This document shows positions 8,866 through 17,683 of a stretch of DNA of 64,000 bases, piece by piece. Each line of letters opens with the position of its first letter. Position 1 is the first letter of the stretch. Origin of the DNA: an uncultured Lachnospiraceae bacterium (GTDB lineage Bacteria; Bacillota; Clostridia; Lachnospirales; Lachnospiraceae); NCBI GenBank assembly GCA_902794095.1, contig CADBFZ010000002.1, forward strand, positions 124,001 to 188,000, written 5' to 3'. The position numbers were made by a program, and so were the translations under genes. The notes beneath the pieces are model-generated. The model was not told the origin of the DNA and searched no databases. It saw only the letters and a list, made by a program, of their open reading frames with translations.

Positions 8866-9693
8866 ATGCAGTTTGGGATGCCGACTCTGATTGAAAATCG
8901 AACACTAAAGGACAATATAGATCTTTGTAAAAGCCTCGGTCTTCAATTCATAGAACTTAATATGAATTTCCCGGAGTTTCAGGTGAACAAGCTGGAGCAG
9001 ATAGACACCCTGATCAAAGCAGCGGAATATGCAGGGATTTATTATACAATTCATCTGGATGAGAACCTGAATGTTGCTGATTTTAATCCACTGGTATCTG
9101 CAGCATATCTGGAGACGGTAAGGCGAACGATTGAAGCTGCTAAAGAGTTGCTTCCGCTTCGTGACACTTATGGAGACAGAACTCAACCATTGACTCTTAA
9201 CATGCACATGAATCATGGAATCTTCATAACTCTGCCTGATCGAAAGGTTCAAATGTATGACAGGGATTTTGATACTTATATGGCTTCTTTTGCAGCATTC
9301 CGCTCTTTATGTGAGGAATGGATTGCCGGGAGCGATATTATGATTTCTGTAGAGAATACAGACGGCTTTCGTGAATATGAGATGAAAGCGATAGATTCTC
9401 TTCTTGAAAGCCCGCTTTTTGGATTGACATGGGATATCGGGCATTCTAAAGCTACGGGAGAGAAAGACGTCCCGTATTTAATATAGCACGAAGGTCGATT
9501 GATTCATTTTCATATTCATGATGGTTCTGAAAAACCTCCCAAGAATCATCTGGCACTCGGTGATGGCGAGATTGATCTGGCATCAAGGCTTAAATTTGCA
9601 AAGAACAGAAATGCAAGATGTGTATTGGAAACGAAGACTATTGAAGCACTCAAAAAGTCTGTGGAATGGTTAAAAGATACCAACTTTGTATAG
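8866..9693 (+). pseudogene. Sugar phosphate isomerase/epimerase-like gene with an in-frame TAG
   Basis: The reading frame encodes a TIM-barrel protein of the xylose isomerase-like/AP endonuclease family 2 type. Features are a QFIELNMNFPEF strand, the metal-site segment DIMISVENTDGF, LTWDIGHSKATG, and after the stop HFHIHDG and LGDGEIDL. A single TAG at 9484-9486 interrupts it, with the same frame continuing intact to 9693. Without the stop the product would be about 275 residues, the normal size. An AGGAG site supports ATG 8866. The gene is probably inactivated by a recent nonsense mutation; amber readthrough is less likely. Confidence 0.75.
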
Positions 9694-9734
9694 AGATTAT
9701 TTTTTAATTAAACGAGCTAAAGGCGGTGATGGTT

Positions 9735-10049
9735 ATGGCATCGAGCAAAGAATACCTTGATTTTGTTTTAGAACAGCTCTCGGGGCTGGACGATATTACC
9801 TATAAGGCGATGATGGGAGAATACATAATCTATTATCGTGGCAAAATTGTCGGCGGAATCTATGATGATCGTTTTCTTGTCAAGCCTACAAAGTCAGCAA
9901 AAGCATTAATGCCGGAAGCAGACTTGGAACTCCCGTATGAGGGGGCAAAAGAAATGCTGTTGGTAGATGATATCGACAACAGGGAGTTTCTTAGAACCTT
10001 GCTTGAGACTATGTATGATGAATTGCCTGCGCCGAAGAAAAAGAAATAA
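9735..10049 (+). CDS. TfoX N-terminal domain protein
   Basis: The 104-residue protein consists of one TfoX_N (Sxy-like) domain, with AMMGEYIIYYRGKIVGGIYD and a strongly basic PAPKKKK tail. It is very similar along its whole length to the 104-residue protein at 27515, which fixes ATG 9735 (MASSKEYLD, compared with MASSKDYLD) rather than GTG 9726. TfoX/Sxy proteins act in competence regulation in gammaproteobacteria, but the role of isolated TfoX_N domains in Firmicutes is not known to me. It follows the broken isomerase gene. Confidence 0.85.
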   Translation: MASSKEYLDFVLEQLSGLDDITYKAMMGEYIIYYRGKIVGGIYDDRFLVKPTKSAKALMPEADLELPYEGAKEMLLVDDIDNREFLRTLLETMYDELPAPKKKK

Positions 10050-10092
10050 CTTTCAGGATAATAGATTATCATGAGAGTACGGAGGAAGAATA

Positions 10093-10443
10093 ATGACTGC
10101 TAAACAATATAAGAATCTCAGGAATTTTATTATAATTGCCGGCATAGTTATCGCGTTTGTTATTTGGCTCTTTATTCCCGATACATTCAAAAACTCACCT
10201 TTATTCCATGTAGGCAATGGTGAGTATGGTTCGAAATGGGGAGCATTGATATTACTACCTATTCCCTTGTTTTCTTTATGTTTTAGAAAATCAAAAACAG
10301 AGTTTCATGGTTCTGACCAAGAATATGCGACACATGAACAAAATGCTGCTGACAAAACGAATATGCAACTTGGTATGGTGACAGCAATAGCTCTGTCACT
10401 TATAGTCATCGGATTAATGAGTGCAGCTTTATTTCTGCTATAA
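10093..10443 (+). CDS. Small membrane protein of unknown function
   Basis: The 116-residue protein has hydrophobic helices at about residues 12-28, 50-62 and 92-115, with a polar, charged segment between the second and third. No catalytic motif is visible. An ACGGAGGAAG site lies just before the ATG. It could be cotranscribed with the TfoX-like gene 43 bp upstream, and a terminator follows at 10500. Confidence 0.7.
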   Translation: MTAKQYKNLRNFIIIAGIVIAFVIWLFIPDTFKNSPLFHVGNGEYGSKWGALILLPIPLFSLCFRKSKTEFHGSDQEYATHEQNAADKTNMQLGMVTAIALSLIVIGLMSAALFLL

Positions 10444-10499
10444 ATAATTGAAGGTTATATCGCAATTAATCGCTCTAAGCTAACTGAATAATGAAACCT

Positions 10500-10541
10500 A
10501 AAACGGCGGTTATGAGAGAGATCTTGTAGCCGCCGTTTTTT
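10500..10541 (+). terminator. Intrinsic terminator
   Basis: A 10-bp stem (AAAACGGCGG at 10500-10509 with CCGCCGTTTT at 10530-10539) followed by T residues ends the transcription unit of the TfoX-like and small membrane protein genes. Confidence 0.85.
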
Positions 10542-10562
10542 ACAAAAATCACTAAAAGAATC

Positions 10563-10610
10563 TTGACGGCTAATTCAAATTAGCTTATGATGGGCTAAAT
10601 TGAATTAGCC
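10563..10610 (+). promoter_or_regulatory. Promoter with two operators for the TetR-type gene
   Basis: A TTGACG -35 (10563-10568), a 17-bp spacer and a TATGAT -10 (10586-10591) form a strong promoter. A perfect palindrome, GCTAATT-CA-AATTAGC, fills the spacer (10569-10584). A related 18-bp palindrome with GGCTAA and TTAGCC arms lies at the transcript start (10593-10610). Two similar palindromes at these positions imply autorepression by the TetR-family protein encoded just downstream; this is inferred. Confidence 0.82.
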
Positions 10611-10626
10611 AACAAGGGGTAAGCAT

Positions 10627-11244
10627 ATGGATACAAAACAAAGGATTCTTGATGAAGCGCTGACGCTCTTCTCAGAAAAAGGTTATGCCAACGTTTTTGT
10701 AAATGATATAGCGGAAAAGGTCGGGATCAAAGCACCTTCTTTGTATAAGCATTACAAAAACAAGCAGGCGATCTTTGACGCCATCATCGCTGAAATGAAT
10801 CACAGATTTGAACAGCAGGCGCATACCTTAAGCATAAACGGTACCGATCCGACCGCAGATGCTGAAGTTTATAAAAACATGGATGAAGATCATCTGGTCA
10901 AACTGGGAACCGATCTATTTACGTACTACCTTCATGACAGTTATACCAAGCGATTTAGAAAAATGCTGACACTTGAACAGTTTCAGGATGAAGACCTTGC
11001 AAAGGTATACTCTAAACAGTATTTTGATATGCCGCTAACTTACCAGGGGATGCTTCTTGGACTGCTGGTAGCTCAAGGATTTCTGGTGGCAGATGACGTT
11101 CCGGTAATGACGCTTCAGTTTTATGCTCCCATATATATGCTCCTTACCGTTTGCGACAGAGAACCGGAGAGAGAACAGGAAGCGCTTAAGCTGATGGAAA
11201 AGCACATCCGGCAATTCGATAAACTCTATGGGAGGAATTTCTGA
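10627..11244 (+). CDS. TetR-family transcriptional regulator
   Basis: The 205-residue protein begins with a TetR_N helix-turn-helix: RILDEALTLFSEKGYANVFV, then DIAEKVGIKAPSLYKHYKNK. The variable C-terminal domain should bind an effector. It overlaps the following oxidoreductase gene by one base (TGATG), so the two are translationally coupled, and the oxidoreductase may act on the inducing compound. Paired palindromes in the promoter are its likely operators. An AAGGGG site precedes the ATG. Confidence 0.93.
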   Translation: MDTKQRILDEALTLFSEKGYANVFVNDIAEKVGIKAPSLYKHYKNKQAIFDAIIAEMNHRFEQQAHTLSINGTDPTADAEVYKNMDEDHLVKLGTDLFTYYLHDSYTKRFRKMLTLEQFQDEDLAKVYSKQYFDMPLTYQGMLLGLLVAQGFLVADDVPVMTLQFYAPIYMLLTVCDREPEREQEALKLMEKHIRQFDKLYGRNF

Positions 11245-11960
11245 TGAAGATAACGGTTATTAACGGTACGGAAAAACATGGTGTTACATACAGGCTTAAG
11301 GAGATCTTTCTGGATGAGTTAAGAGACCGCTCAGAGATCACTGAGTTTTATCTTCCCAGGGATTGTCCGGGGTTCTGCATCGGATGTACGGCCTGCTTTC
11401 GAACGTATGAGGATAAGTGCAAGGATGCAGAATATACTCAGAAGATCGAGAAGGCTTTACTTGAAGCAGATCTGCTCGTATTCACATCACCCGCATATGT
11501 CTTCCATACAACCGGTGCCATGAAGGCAATGCTGGATCACTTCGGATACAGATGGATGCCACACAGACCTGCGAAGGAAATGTTTGGAAAGCGTGCTGTA
11601 ATAATCACACAGTGTTTAGGCGCAGGGGGAAAATCGGCAGCAAAAGATATCAAAGACAGTCTTTCATGGTGGGGTGTCAGCGATATCAGGGTATGCAGCT
11701 TTAAACTGATGACCGAGATCGACTGGGAAAAAATCCCGGAAAAAAAGAGGAGACAGATAACGGCAAAACTGGCTGGTACCGCAGCTAAGGTAAAACGGAT
11801 AGATTTTTCACGGCCCGCAAGAACAAATTTTATGACCAAATGCAAGTTCTATGCAGTAAGAATGCTGCAGACCGGACTCGGAAAGGCCAATCCGGAGTAT
11901 ACGGATTATAAGTATTGGAAGAGTAATGGTTGGATCGATAAAACCAGACCGTGGAGATGA
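11244..11960 (+). CDS. Flavodoxin-fold NAD(P)H-dependent oxidoreductase
   Basis: The 238-residue protein has the NADPH-dependent FMN reductase/flavodoxin-like fold. It opens KITVINGTEKHGVTYRL (phosphate loop), then has the cysteine motif CPGFCIGCTACF, and a FTSPAYVFHTTGAMKAMLDH segment that contacts FMN in this family. The cysteine spacing recalls iron-sulfur flavoproteins, but cluster binding is uncertain. It is translationally coupled to a TetR-type repressor, suggesting inducible reduction of quinones, nitro compounds or other electrophiles. Confidence 0.85.
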   Translation: MKITVINGTEKHGVTYRLKEIFLDELRDRSEITEFYLPRDCPGFCIGCTACFRTYEDKCKDAEYTQKIEKALLEADLLVFTSPAYVFHTTGAMKAMLDHFGYRWMPHRPAKEMFGKRAVIITQCLGAGGKSAAKDIKDSLSWWGVSDIRVCSFKLMTEIDWEKIPEKKRRQITAKLAGTAAKVKRIDFSRPARTNFMTKCKFYAVRMLQTGLGKANPEYTDYKYWKSNGWIDKTRPWR

Positions 11961-11970
11961 GAAATAGGCT

Positions 11971-12618
11971 ATGGAAAACGTAAAATCATTTTTGACAAGG
12001 ATACGTAAGCCTGATAAGAGCACTCCACGGCATATTCAGATATTGGTAAGCATAGGCATTGCAATGGCAGGATTTGCTCTTGGAGTGTTGCAGAAACGGC
12101 TTGACTCCGGTGCTGTAAATGAGTTGCCGGTAATATTGCAGAGGATTGATATTAGTAACTACCTTGGAAGATTTGCAATATGGATCCTGTTGGGGACGGT
12201 TATATCAGTATATACCAGAACGCCGGTAAGGGCAGCAATCAATACATTTTTGTTTTTCATTTGCATGGTTGCCGGATACTACTTGTATTGCCATTATGTA
12301 TTGGGCTTCCTGCCAAGGACATATATGATGGTATGGGTCATATTCTCTTTGGTTTCGCCGATACTTGCGTTTATCTGTTGGTATGCAAAGGGAGATGGAG
12401 TTGTTGCTGTCCTGATATCAGCCTGTATCCTGGGAGTGTTATTCTCACAGGCATTTTTGATCACGCAGGGATTCTATGTGACTCACCTGCCGGAGGTTAT
12501 AACGTGGCTGGTCGGTGTCATCATTTTGATCAGGAAACCGAAAGAAACAATGTTGGAATTAGTGATATCACTACCGATAGCATTCGTGTATCAGCTGTTT
12601 ATACCTTATTGGGGATAG
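11971..12618 (+). CDS. Integral membrane protein of unknown function
   Basis: The 215-residue protein has about six hydrophobic helices (about residues 23-42, 65-84, 88-110, 115-137, 142-168 and 172-210) and little soluble sequence. The family is not recognised with certainty; it resembles DUF6518-type proteins. It starts 10 bp after the flavodoxin-fold gene, so it is probably the third gene of the TetR-controlled operon. Confidence 0.75.
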   Translation: MENVKSFLTRIRKPDKSTPRHIQILVSIGIAMAGFALGVLQKRLDSGAVNELPVILQRIDISNYLGRFAIWILLGTVISVYTRTPVRAAINTFLFFICMVAGYYLYCHYVLGFLPRTYMMVWVIFSLVSPILAFICWYAKGDGVVAVLISACILGVLFSQAFLITQGFYVTHLPEVITWLVGVIILIRKPKETMLELVISLPIAFVYQLFIPYWG

Positions 12619-12680
12619 TATCAATGCACGTATGATTATAAGTAAATGACTTACATGTTCAAGGAAGACCAGATATCTTC

Positions 12681-12790
12681 AAACCAGGATTTTGCAAGGA
12701 ATTGCAGGATCATGTGGAGTGATATCTGACATCTCCGGATAACGATATATTTGTTGATGAGCAGGATGAGAAAATTACGGGAAGGAAACG
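12681..12790 (+). pseudogene. Degenerate fragment of a GNAT-like gene
   Basis: One frame reads KPGFCKELQDHVE, then a TGA stop (12720-12722), then YLTSPDNDIFVDEQDEKITG. It resembles the N-terminal region of a GNAT acetyltransferase, where a helix is followed by a strand of the form IFVAExDGKIVG. It has no start codon, contains an internal stop and lacks the rest of the domain. It is a gene remnant between a membrane protein and a Nudix gene. Confidence 0.45.
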
Positions 12791-12793
12791 ACT

Positions 12794-13273
12794 ATGGCTA
12801 AAGATATGACAGTACTCTGTGACGAGGGGCTTATCAACCTCAGGGTTGGGGCAATAATTTTAAAAGATGGTAAATTTCTGATGGTAGGCAATGAACGTTC
12901 GGACTATTTGTATTCCGTAGGGGGAAGAATAAAGTTTGGAGAAACCGCTGAAGAAGCTGTTGTCCGCGAGGTATATGAAGAAATCGGAGTCAGAATGGAG
13001 ATAGACAGACTTGGTTTTATTCATGAGAATTACTTCTATGGGGATGTGCCTACAAATCTGGGGAAGCTGATATATGAAATCTCTTTCTTCTTTTACATGA
13101 AAGTACCGAAGGATTTTGAACTCATCAGCAACAGTTTCACGGAGGATGAGAGCAAGGAGTTCTTGCGCTGGGTGGATGAGAACGACAGTATTACCGTTTA
13201 TCCTACGTTTTTCAAAACAGAGTTGCGTCAACCTGTAGAGACGGTTAAGCATTTTGTGACTGACGAAAGATAA
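12794..13273 (+). CDS. Nudix hydrolase
   Basis: The 159-residue single-domain protein has the complete Nudix box from GGRIKFGETAEEAVVREVYE through EIG, matching GX5EX7REUXEEXGU and placing the catalytic glutamates for Mg2+. It should hydrolyse a nucleoside diphosphate linked to another moiety; the substrate is unknown. A GGGAAGGAA site precedes the ATG. A 17-base sequence overlapping its stop codon (13269-13285) recurs after the deaminase gene at 16860. Confidence 0.92.
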   Translation: MAKDMTVLCDEGLINLRVGAIILKDGKFLMVGNERSDYLYSVGGRIKFGETAEEAVVREVYEEIGVRMEIDRLGFIHENYFYGDVPTNLGKLIYEISFFFYMKVPKDFELISNSFTEDESKEFLRWVDENDSITVYPTFFKTELRQPVETVKHFVTDER

Positions 13274-13297
13274 ATTCAAGTTTGTGGAGATGATAAA

Positions 13298-13401
13298 GTG
13301 ACGATAGAGGAATTATTGGAAAAAACATACTGGATCTGATCAAAGAGATTTCTTCTTCAGAAGGATTGTTTGTTTGGAAAGGTGTTGAAGCAGAGTATTA
13401 A
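13298..13401 (+). pseudogene. Gene remnant with an internal deletion
   Basis: From GTG 13298, preceded by GTGGAG, the frame encodes MTIEELLEKTYWI and stops. A shifted frame then reads LDLIKEISSSEGLFVWKGVE and ends at TAA 13399-13401. Together they look like the two ends of one protein whose middle was deleted with a frameshift at the join. The family is not identified. It adds to the evidence for gene decay in this region. Confidence 0.4.
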
Positions 13402-13425
13402 CTTTTTATTTAGGAAGGATATTCG

Positions 13426-13977
13426 GTGACAGACATAATGAAACTTATAGCTCCCTGCCCGGAATATGCTGATGAAATATGGGCGTTTAGGGCTGAAGTA
13501 TTAGAAAAAGATGCGGATAATGAAGACCAATTTGCCGGGTGCATGTCACTTAATTCGTGCCGTTCTGCCGAAGAATGGATACATATTTGCGAACTTCGTA
13601 AAAGTGAAGAGACATGCAGAGAAGTCGGTACAGAAGTACCTTCTAATACCTATCTGGCAATCAGGCAAAACGATAATCGGTTAGTAGGAATTATTGATCT
13701 GAGGCATCATATAAATCATCCTATCCTTGGTACATGGGGAGGTCACTGCGGTTATTCTGTACGTCCTTCTGAACGTGGGAAGGGATATGCAAAAGAGATG
13801 CTTAGACTGAATGTTAAAAACGCTAAAAAACGGAGAATTGAGAAGATGCTTGTTACCTGCGATTCTGATAACACAGCAAGTGAAAAAACTATTCTTGCCA
13901 ATAGCGGAGTATTTGAAAGCACCATTAACGTTGACGGGACGGAAATGAAACGATATTGGATAAACGTAAGCGAATAA
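13426..13977 (+). CDS. GNAT acetyltransferase
   Basis: The 183-residue protein has the GNAT core IRQNDNRLVGIIDLRHH, then CGYSVRPSERGKGYAKEMLR, where RGKGYA is the acetyl-CoA loop, and a LVTCDSDNTASEKTILANSG segment. It should acetylate an amine on a small molecule or protein. An AGGAAGG site 7 bases upstream supports GTG 13426; ATG 13438 is also possible. It lies 21 bp before another unrelated GNAT gene and is probably cotranscribed with it. Confidence 0.88.
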   Translation: MTDIMKLIAPCPEYADEIWAFRAEVLEKDADNEDQFAGCMSLNSCRSAEEWIHICELRKSEETCREVGTEVPSNTYLAIRQNDNRLVGIIDLRHHINHPILGTWGGHCGYSVRPSERGKGYAKEMLRLNVKNAKKRRIEKMLVTCDSDNTASEKTILANSGVFESTINVDGTEMKRYWINVSE

Positions 13978-13998
13978 CTTTGATCTGATGGAGGCGCC

Positions 13999-14592
13999 AT
14001 GTTAAAAGATTACGAGATAGATAAGCCTGTTCTTGAAACAGACAGACTGATTATCAGAACTCTTAACGAAGCAGATGTACCGGATTTGAAAGAATGGCTT
14101 GGGAGAGATGAAATTTATACCTATTGGGGGCGAAAGGCCAGTAAAAATGAGAAAAATCCGGAACTGATGTTTATCGACGCTCGTCCCTGGGTAAAAAGAA
14201 AGCCTTCACCTGATTTTGACTGGGGGATTGTTTTGAAAGAAACAAATACTGTTATTGGAATGATTGCAGTATTTGATATACAGAATTCGAGGATGGGTGA
14301 TATAGGGTATCGTATTCATCCTGAATATTGGAATATGGGAATTACTACAGAAGCACTGAAGGAAGTAGTAAAGTTCGTTTTCGAAAATACTGAAATAGAA
14401 CGGCTGAACGGACGTGCCGATGTAAGGAACATTGCTTCGAATAAGGTGCTGGAGCGGTGTGGGTTCATAAAAGAGGGGACAGTTAGGCAAGGCAAAATGG
14501 TTTCAGTCTACTGTGATTATAACATTTACGGTATGCTCAGAGAAGATTATGGATTATATCGAAGAGAGTTTTTGGCGCTCTCGGAGGTTTGA
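13999..14592 (+). CDS. GNAT acetyltransferase, RimJ/RimL type
   Basis: The 197-residue protein opens LETDRLIIRTLNEADVPDLK, the standard RimJ/RimL start. It contains IGYRIHPEYWNMGITTEALK for acetyl-CoA binding and NGRADVRNIASNKVLERCGF at the C-terminus. A GGAGG site precedes the ATG. The acceptor is unknown. Short spacing to the preceding GNAT gene and the following methyltransferase gene (12 bp) suggests one transcript. Confidence 0.9.
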   Translation: MLKDYEIDKPVLETDRLIIRTLNEADVPDLKEWLGRDEIYTYWGRKASKNEKNPELMFIDARPWVKRKPSPDFDWGIVLKETNTVIGMIAVFDIQNSRMGDIGYRIHPEYWNMGITTEALKEVVKFVFENTEIERLNGRADVRNIASNKVLERCGFIKEGTVRQGKMVSVYCDYNIYGMLREDYGLYRREFLALSEV

Positions 14593-14604
14593 CTGGAGGC
14601 ACGT

Positions 14605-15324
14605 ATGAGCAACATAGAAAAGTATAAGAAGTATTTTACAAAGGAATATCTGATGGGCCCCAATTCTTTCAGGCTTCTTGATGAGTTGATCCGCAGAAGT
14701 CCTGAAGGTACCTGCTTTAAACGAACGTTAGATCTGGGCTGCGGTTATGCCCTGACATCGTTGTTTGTAGCCAATGAAACGGATGCAGAGCATGTATACG
14801 CATTTGATCTTTGGGTCCCTGCAACAGAAAACTATAAGAGAATACGTGATAATGGTCTGGAGGATAAGATTATACCAATCCATGGTGATGCCATGAATAT
14901 GCCTTTTGCAGAGGAGTATTTCGATGTCATAGTCAGTGTGGATGCGTATCATTACTTTGGGTGTAAAGAAGGAATCTTTTCCGATAATGTATTACCGTAT
15001 GTCAAAAATGGCGGTACTGTGATGATCGCTGTTCCCGGATTAAAAGAACAGCCGCAAGGTGAACTGAAACAACTTTTTGAGACATGGGCAGAAGGTGATG
15101 ATTCAGAACTGTTCAAGACTGCTGATTGGTGGGAGAAGTTGCTTAAGGACGAATGCGGTGACAAGTGCAGTATCGAAGTTAAAGAAGCTGATTGTTATGA
15201 TATCGCCTGGCATGAGTGGTTTGAATCGGGGCATGAATACGGGATCCGAGATAAGGAGTTTCTGGATAAAGGACTGTATGATATCCTGAATTTCCTTTTG
15301 ATTTATGTCAGGAAAGGAAAATAA
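14605..15324 (+). CDS. SAM-dependent methyltransferase
   Basis: The 239-residue class I methyltransferase has motif I LDLGCGYALTSLFVA, an acidic motif II (VYAFDLWVP), PIHGDAMNMPF for adenine contact, and YFDVIVSVDAYHYFG as motif IV. The substrate is unknown. It overlaps or nearly abuts the next methyltransferase gene, whose ATG lies 2 bases after its stop, and the pair probably arrived together. The two proteins differ greatly in sequence. Confidence 0.9.
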   Translation: MSNIEKYKKYFTKEYLMGPNSFRLLDELIRRSPEGTCFKRTLDLGCGYALTSLFVANETDAEHVYAFDLWVPATENYKRIRDNGLEDKIIPIHGDAMNMPFAEEYFDVIVSVDAYHYFGCKEGIFSDNVLPYVKNGGTVMIAVPGLKEQPQGELKQLFETWAEGDDSELFKTADWWEKLLKDECGDKCSIEVKEADCYDIAWHEWFESGHEYGIRDKEFLDKGLYDILNFLLIYVRKGK

Positions 15325-15325
15325 C

Positions 15326-16264
15326 ATGATGGATAATTACAGTACAAGGATATCGGAACGGATGTGGAACCAGCCCGATAAAGGGGAATTGGAAGCAGAA
15401 CGAGAAAATACATTTATTGATGACATTGTACAGAAAGCACATATAGAGCGCGAACTTTTACATTCTCTTGACGGAATACGGACAGCGTTTGACGGAGGAG
15501 CCGGGTGCGGAAGATTTTCCATACTCCTTGCAAAGCAGGGAATTCATGTGACTCACTTTGATATCTCACAGCCAATGATCGATAAGGCAAAGGAGATTGC
15601 AGAGAGAGAAGGCGTTGCTGACAGGATTACTTTTGTAAAAGGCGCATTGGAAGATCTTTCGGCATATGCAGATCGAAGTTTTGATCTTGTTATGTCTTTT
15701 GACTCACCGATTTCATATACTTACCCCAATCAGGAAAAGGTCATTGGTGAATTAGTCAGGATAGCAAATAAACGTATCATGATCAGCGTGTCAAGCAGGT
15801 TGGGATCAGTTCCCTATCTGGCGAATCCAATCCAAAAGAACCAGTTTATCCTGAATGAAAACAGTAAGGATTCGTGGGTTCAGTGGTGCTTAAGCAGCAG
15901 AGGTCAGATGATAGATGGTTTCGCATTTAATAAAGAATCTGTGGTTAATGCATATGATACAGGACTCCTTGGAGATGTTGAAGAAACAAAAGAGGCCTAT
16001 GACCGTGGAGAATCCCCTTGGTGTGTGACTTATCATTTTATGCCTGATGAGTTGGAAGGTATTCTTAAGCGATTCGGGGTTAAGAACATTTCGCTTGCCG
16101 GCCCCGGAGCATATGCAAGGACGATTCCAAACGAGATTCTTGTAAAGATTATGAATGATCCAAAGCAGAGAGCTGATTTCCTGGAGTTCTGTCATATGTA
16201 CGACTGCAACCCGTATGTATGCGGTATGGGCAAAGATAATCTGTTTGCTAAGGGAGAAGTATGA
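15326..16264 (+). CDS. SAM-dependent methyltransferase
   Basis: The 312-residue protein has motif I AFDGGAGCGRFSILLAKQG, motif II VTHFDIS, and a SFDLVMSFDSPISYTYP motif IV region, followed by a C-terminal extension of about 120 residues that probably binds substrate. A GGAAAGGA site at 15311-15318 supports ATG 15326 (MMDNYSTR) rather than the upstream ATG inside the preceding gene. The substrate is unknown. Confidence 0.88.
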   Translation: MMDNYSTRISERMWNQPDKGELEAERENTFIDDIVQKAHIERELLHSLDGIRTAFDGGAGCGRFSILLAKQGIHVTHFDISQPMIDKAKEIAEREGVADRITFVKGALEDLSAYADRSFDLVMSFDSPISYTYPNQEKVIGELVRIANKRIMISVSSRLGSVPYLANPIQKNQFILNENSKDSWVQWCLSSRGQMIDGFAFNKESVVNAYDTGLLGDVEETKEAYDRGESPWCVTYHFMPDELEGILKRFGVKNISLAGPGAYARTIPNEILVKIMNDPKQRADFLEFCHMYDCNPYVCGMGKDNLFAKGEV

Positions 16265-16334
16265 AAAATGCCGCTTCGGAATTCGCCAGATAAATTGGTT
16301 ATGAAAGAATCTACATCATGAAAGGAAATTTGAA

Positions 16335-16856
16335 ATGAATAGCGATCATGAAAAATACATGAAAAGATGCTACGAATTAGCCATTAGTGCAGGTAAGAAG
16401 GGATTTGATACTTTTGGTGCCGTGCTTGTTTATGATGGGAAAATTCTGGAGGAAGCGGAGAATACCGCCGATTTTGAGAAACACATATTTGGTCATGCGG
16501 AGTTTAATCTCGTGCATAAGTGTGCCAATAAGTATTCTGACGAGATAATGGAAAAAGCAATTCTTTATACCAGCTGTGCACCCTGTGAGAGATGTCTCGG
16601 CGCTATCGCGTCACTTGGCGTACATAATGTGGTTTGTGGAGTATCGTACAAAGAATTTTGCAAATTACTTCCGTTTGATTATCAGGCAGTTGACCACGAA
16701 GGACTTCTAAAGCAACTTGGAATCACTATGAAGCTTACGGAATCGGTTCTTGAAGATGAAGGTATGCATGTTTTTGAATGGTGGGGCGGAGAATATCGTC
16801 CGTTAGAAGAATTGATAGCGGAGATGGACGAAGTGAAAAAGAACAACAGGGAATAG
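16335..16856 (+). CDS. Nucleoside/guanine deaminase-like protein
   Basis: The 173-residue protein has the cytidine deaminase-fold zinc site: HAEFNLVH supplies the histidine and catalytic glutamate, and SCAPCERCLGAI supplies two cysteines (PCxxC). The length and layout fit the guanine deaminase/tRNA adenosine deaminase-like group, but the specificity cannot be assigned. An AAGGAA site lies before the ATG. It stands alone after the methyltransferase pair. Confidence 0.87.
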   Translation: MNSDHEKYMKRCYELAISAGKKGFDTFGAVLVYDGKILEEAENTADFEKHIFGHAEFNLVHKCANKYSDEIMEKAILYTSCAPCERCLGAIASLGVHNVVCGVSYKEFCKLLPFDYQAVDHEGLLKQLGITMKLTESVLEDEGMHVFEWWGGEYRPLEELIAEMDEVKKNNRE

Positions 16857-16930
16857 TTTGATAAATTCAAGTTTGTCGGCTTGCTGTGATAGTACGTTTT
16901 ATTGGAAGATAAAAAGGATAGAGGAATGGT

Positions 16931-17683
16931 ATGAATAACAAAAAGGCACTGACGCTCTATTTGGTCGGAGCATTAGGACAAATTGTCGTCGTATGCATAA
17001 TTGCCTTTGTACTAAGACGATTTGGACTGGAGGTGGGTTATGCCACACCGTTAGGATGGATAATCATTGCAATTGGTGGTATTTCTTCAGCGTTATGGGG
17101 AACCATTATTTCAATCAAATATAGAAATACAGGTTTTAAAACCGTAATCTGTGATTTCTTTAGGTTAAAACAAAGCCCTCTAAATTACGGTTGGATGATT
17201 TTGTTCTTATGTTTGGATTTTCTTCCGGTTGTATTCGGAGGGAGGATATCAATAAGAGTGTGGTATCTGCCAATCATAATGTTTTTCAAGCATATAGTAC
17301 TAGGTGGTATAGAAGAAATTGGCTGGAGATACCTGTTTCAGCCGATTTTGCAGGAAAGACTGCACTACATTTTAGCTACGATCATCACATTTTTCTCGTG
17401 GGGATTATGGCATTTCTTGTTTTTTTATCTAGATGAAACACATGCTGATGTGATCCCATTTTTAATTGGTTTACTTGTAAATAGCTTTATTCTTTCAGCG
17501 TTATATGTGAAAACAAATAACCTTTGGATATGTGTAATAACGCATTCTCTGATTAATGTTTTTTCACAACTTGTGACTGGAGGTAATCAATATGTAGGCT
17601 ATTTCAGTAAAGTTGTTATTATAGTAATCGCTATTATACTTGCTACTAAAACAATTAGGAAGCAAGATAAACAATTGTGCTGA
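16931..17683 (+). CDS. CPBP-family intramembrane metalloprotease
   Basis: The 250-residue protein has seven or eight hydrophobic helices and the CPBP (CAAX protease and bacteriocin-processing) motifs: GGIEEIGWRYLFQP gives EExxxR, WGLWHFLFF gives the second-motif histidine, and CVITHSLIN gives the last histidine and asparagine. It should act in the membrane. Such proteins serve in bacteriocin immunity or peptide maturation; no bacteriocin gene is visible nearby. Composition is AT-rich compared with the flanks. Confidence 0.9.
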   Translation: MNNKKALTLYLVGALGQIVVVCIIAFVLRRFGLEVGYATPLGWIIIAIGGISSALWGTIISIKYRNTGFKTVICDFFRLKQSPLNYGWMILFLCLDFLPVVFGGRISIRVWYLPIIMFFKHIVLGGIEEIGWRYLFQPILQERLHYILATIITFFSWGLWHFLFFYLDETHADVIPFLIGLLVNSFILSALYVKTNNLWICVITHSLINVFSQLVTGGNQYVGYFSKVVIIVIAIILATKTIRKQDKQLC

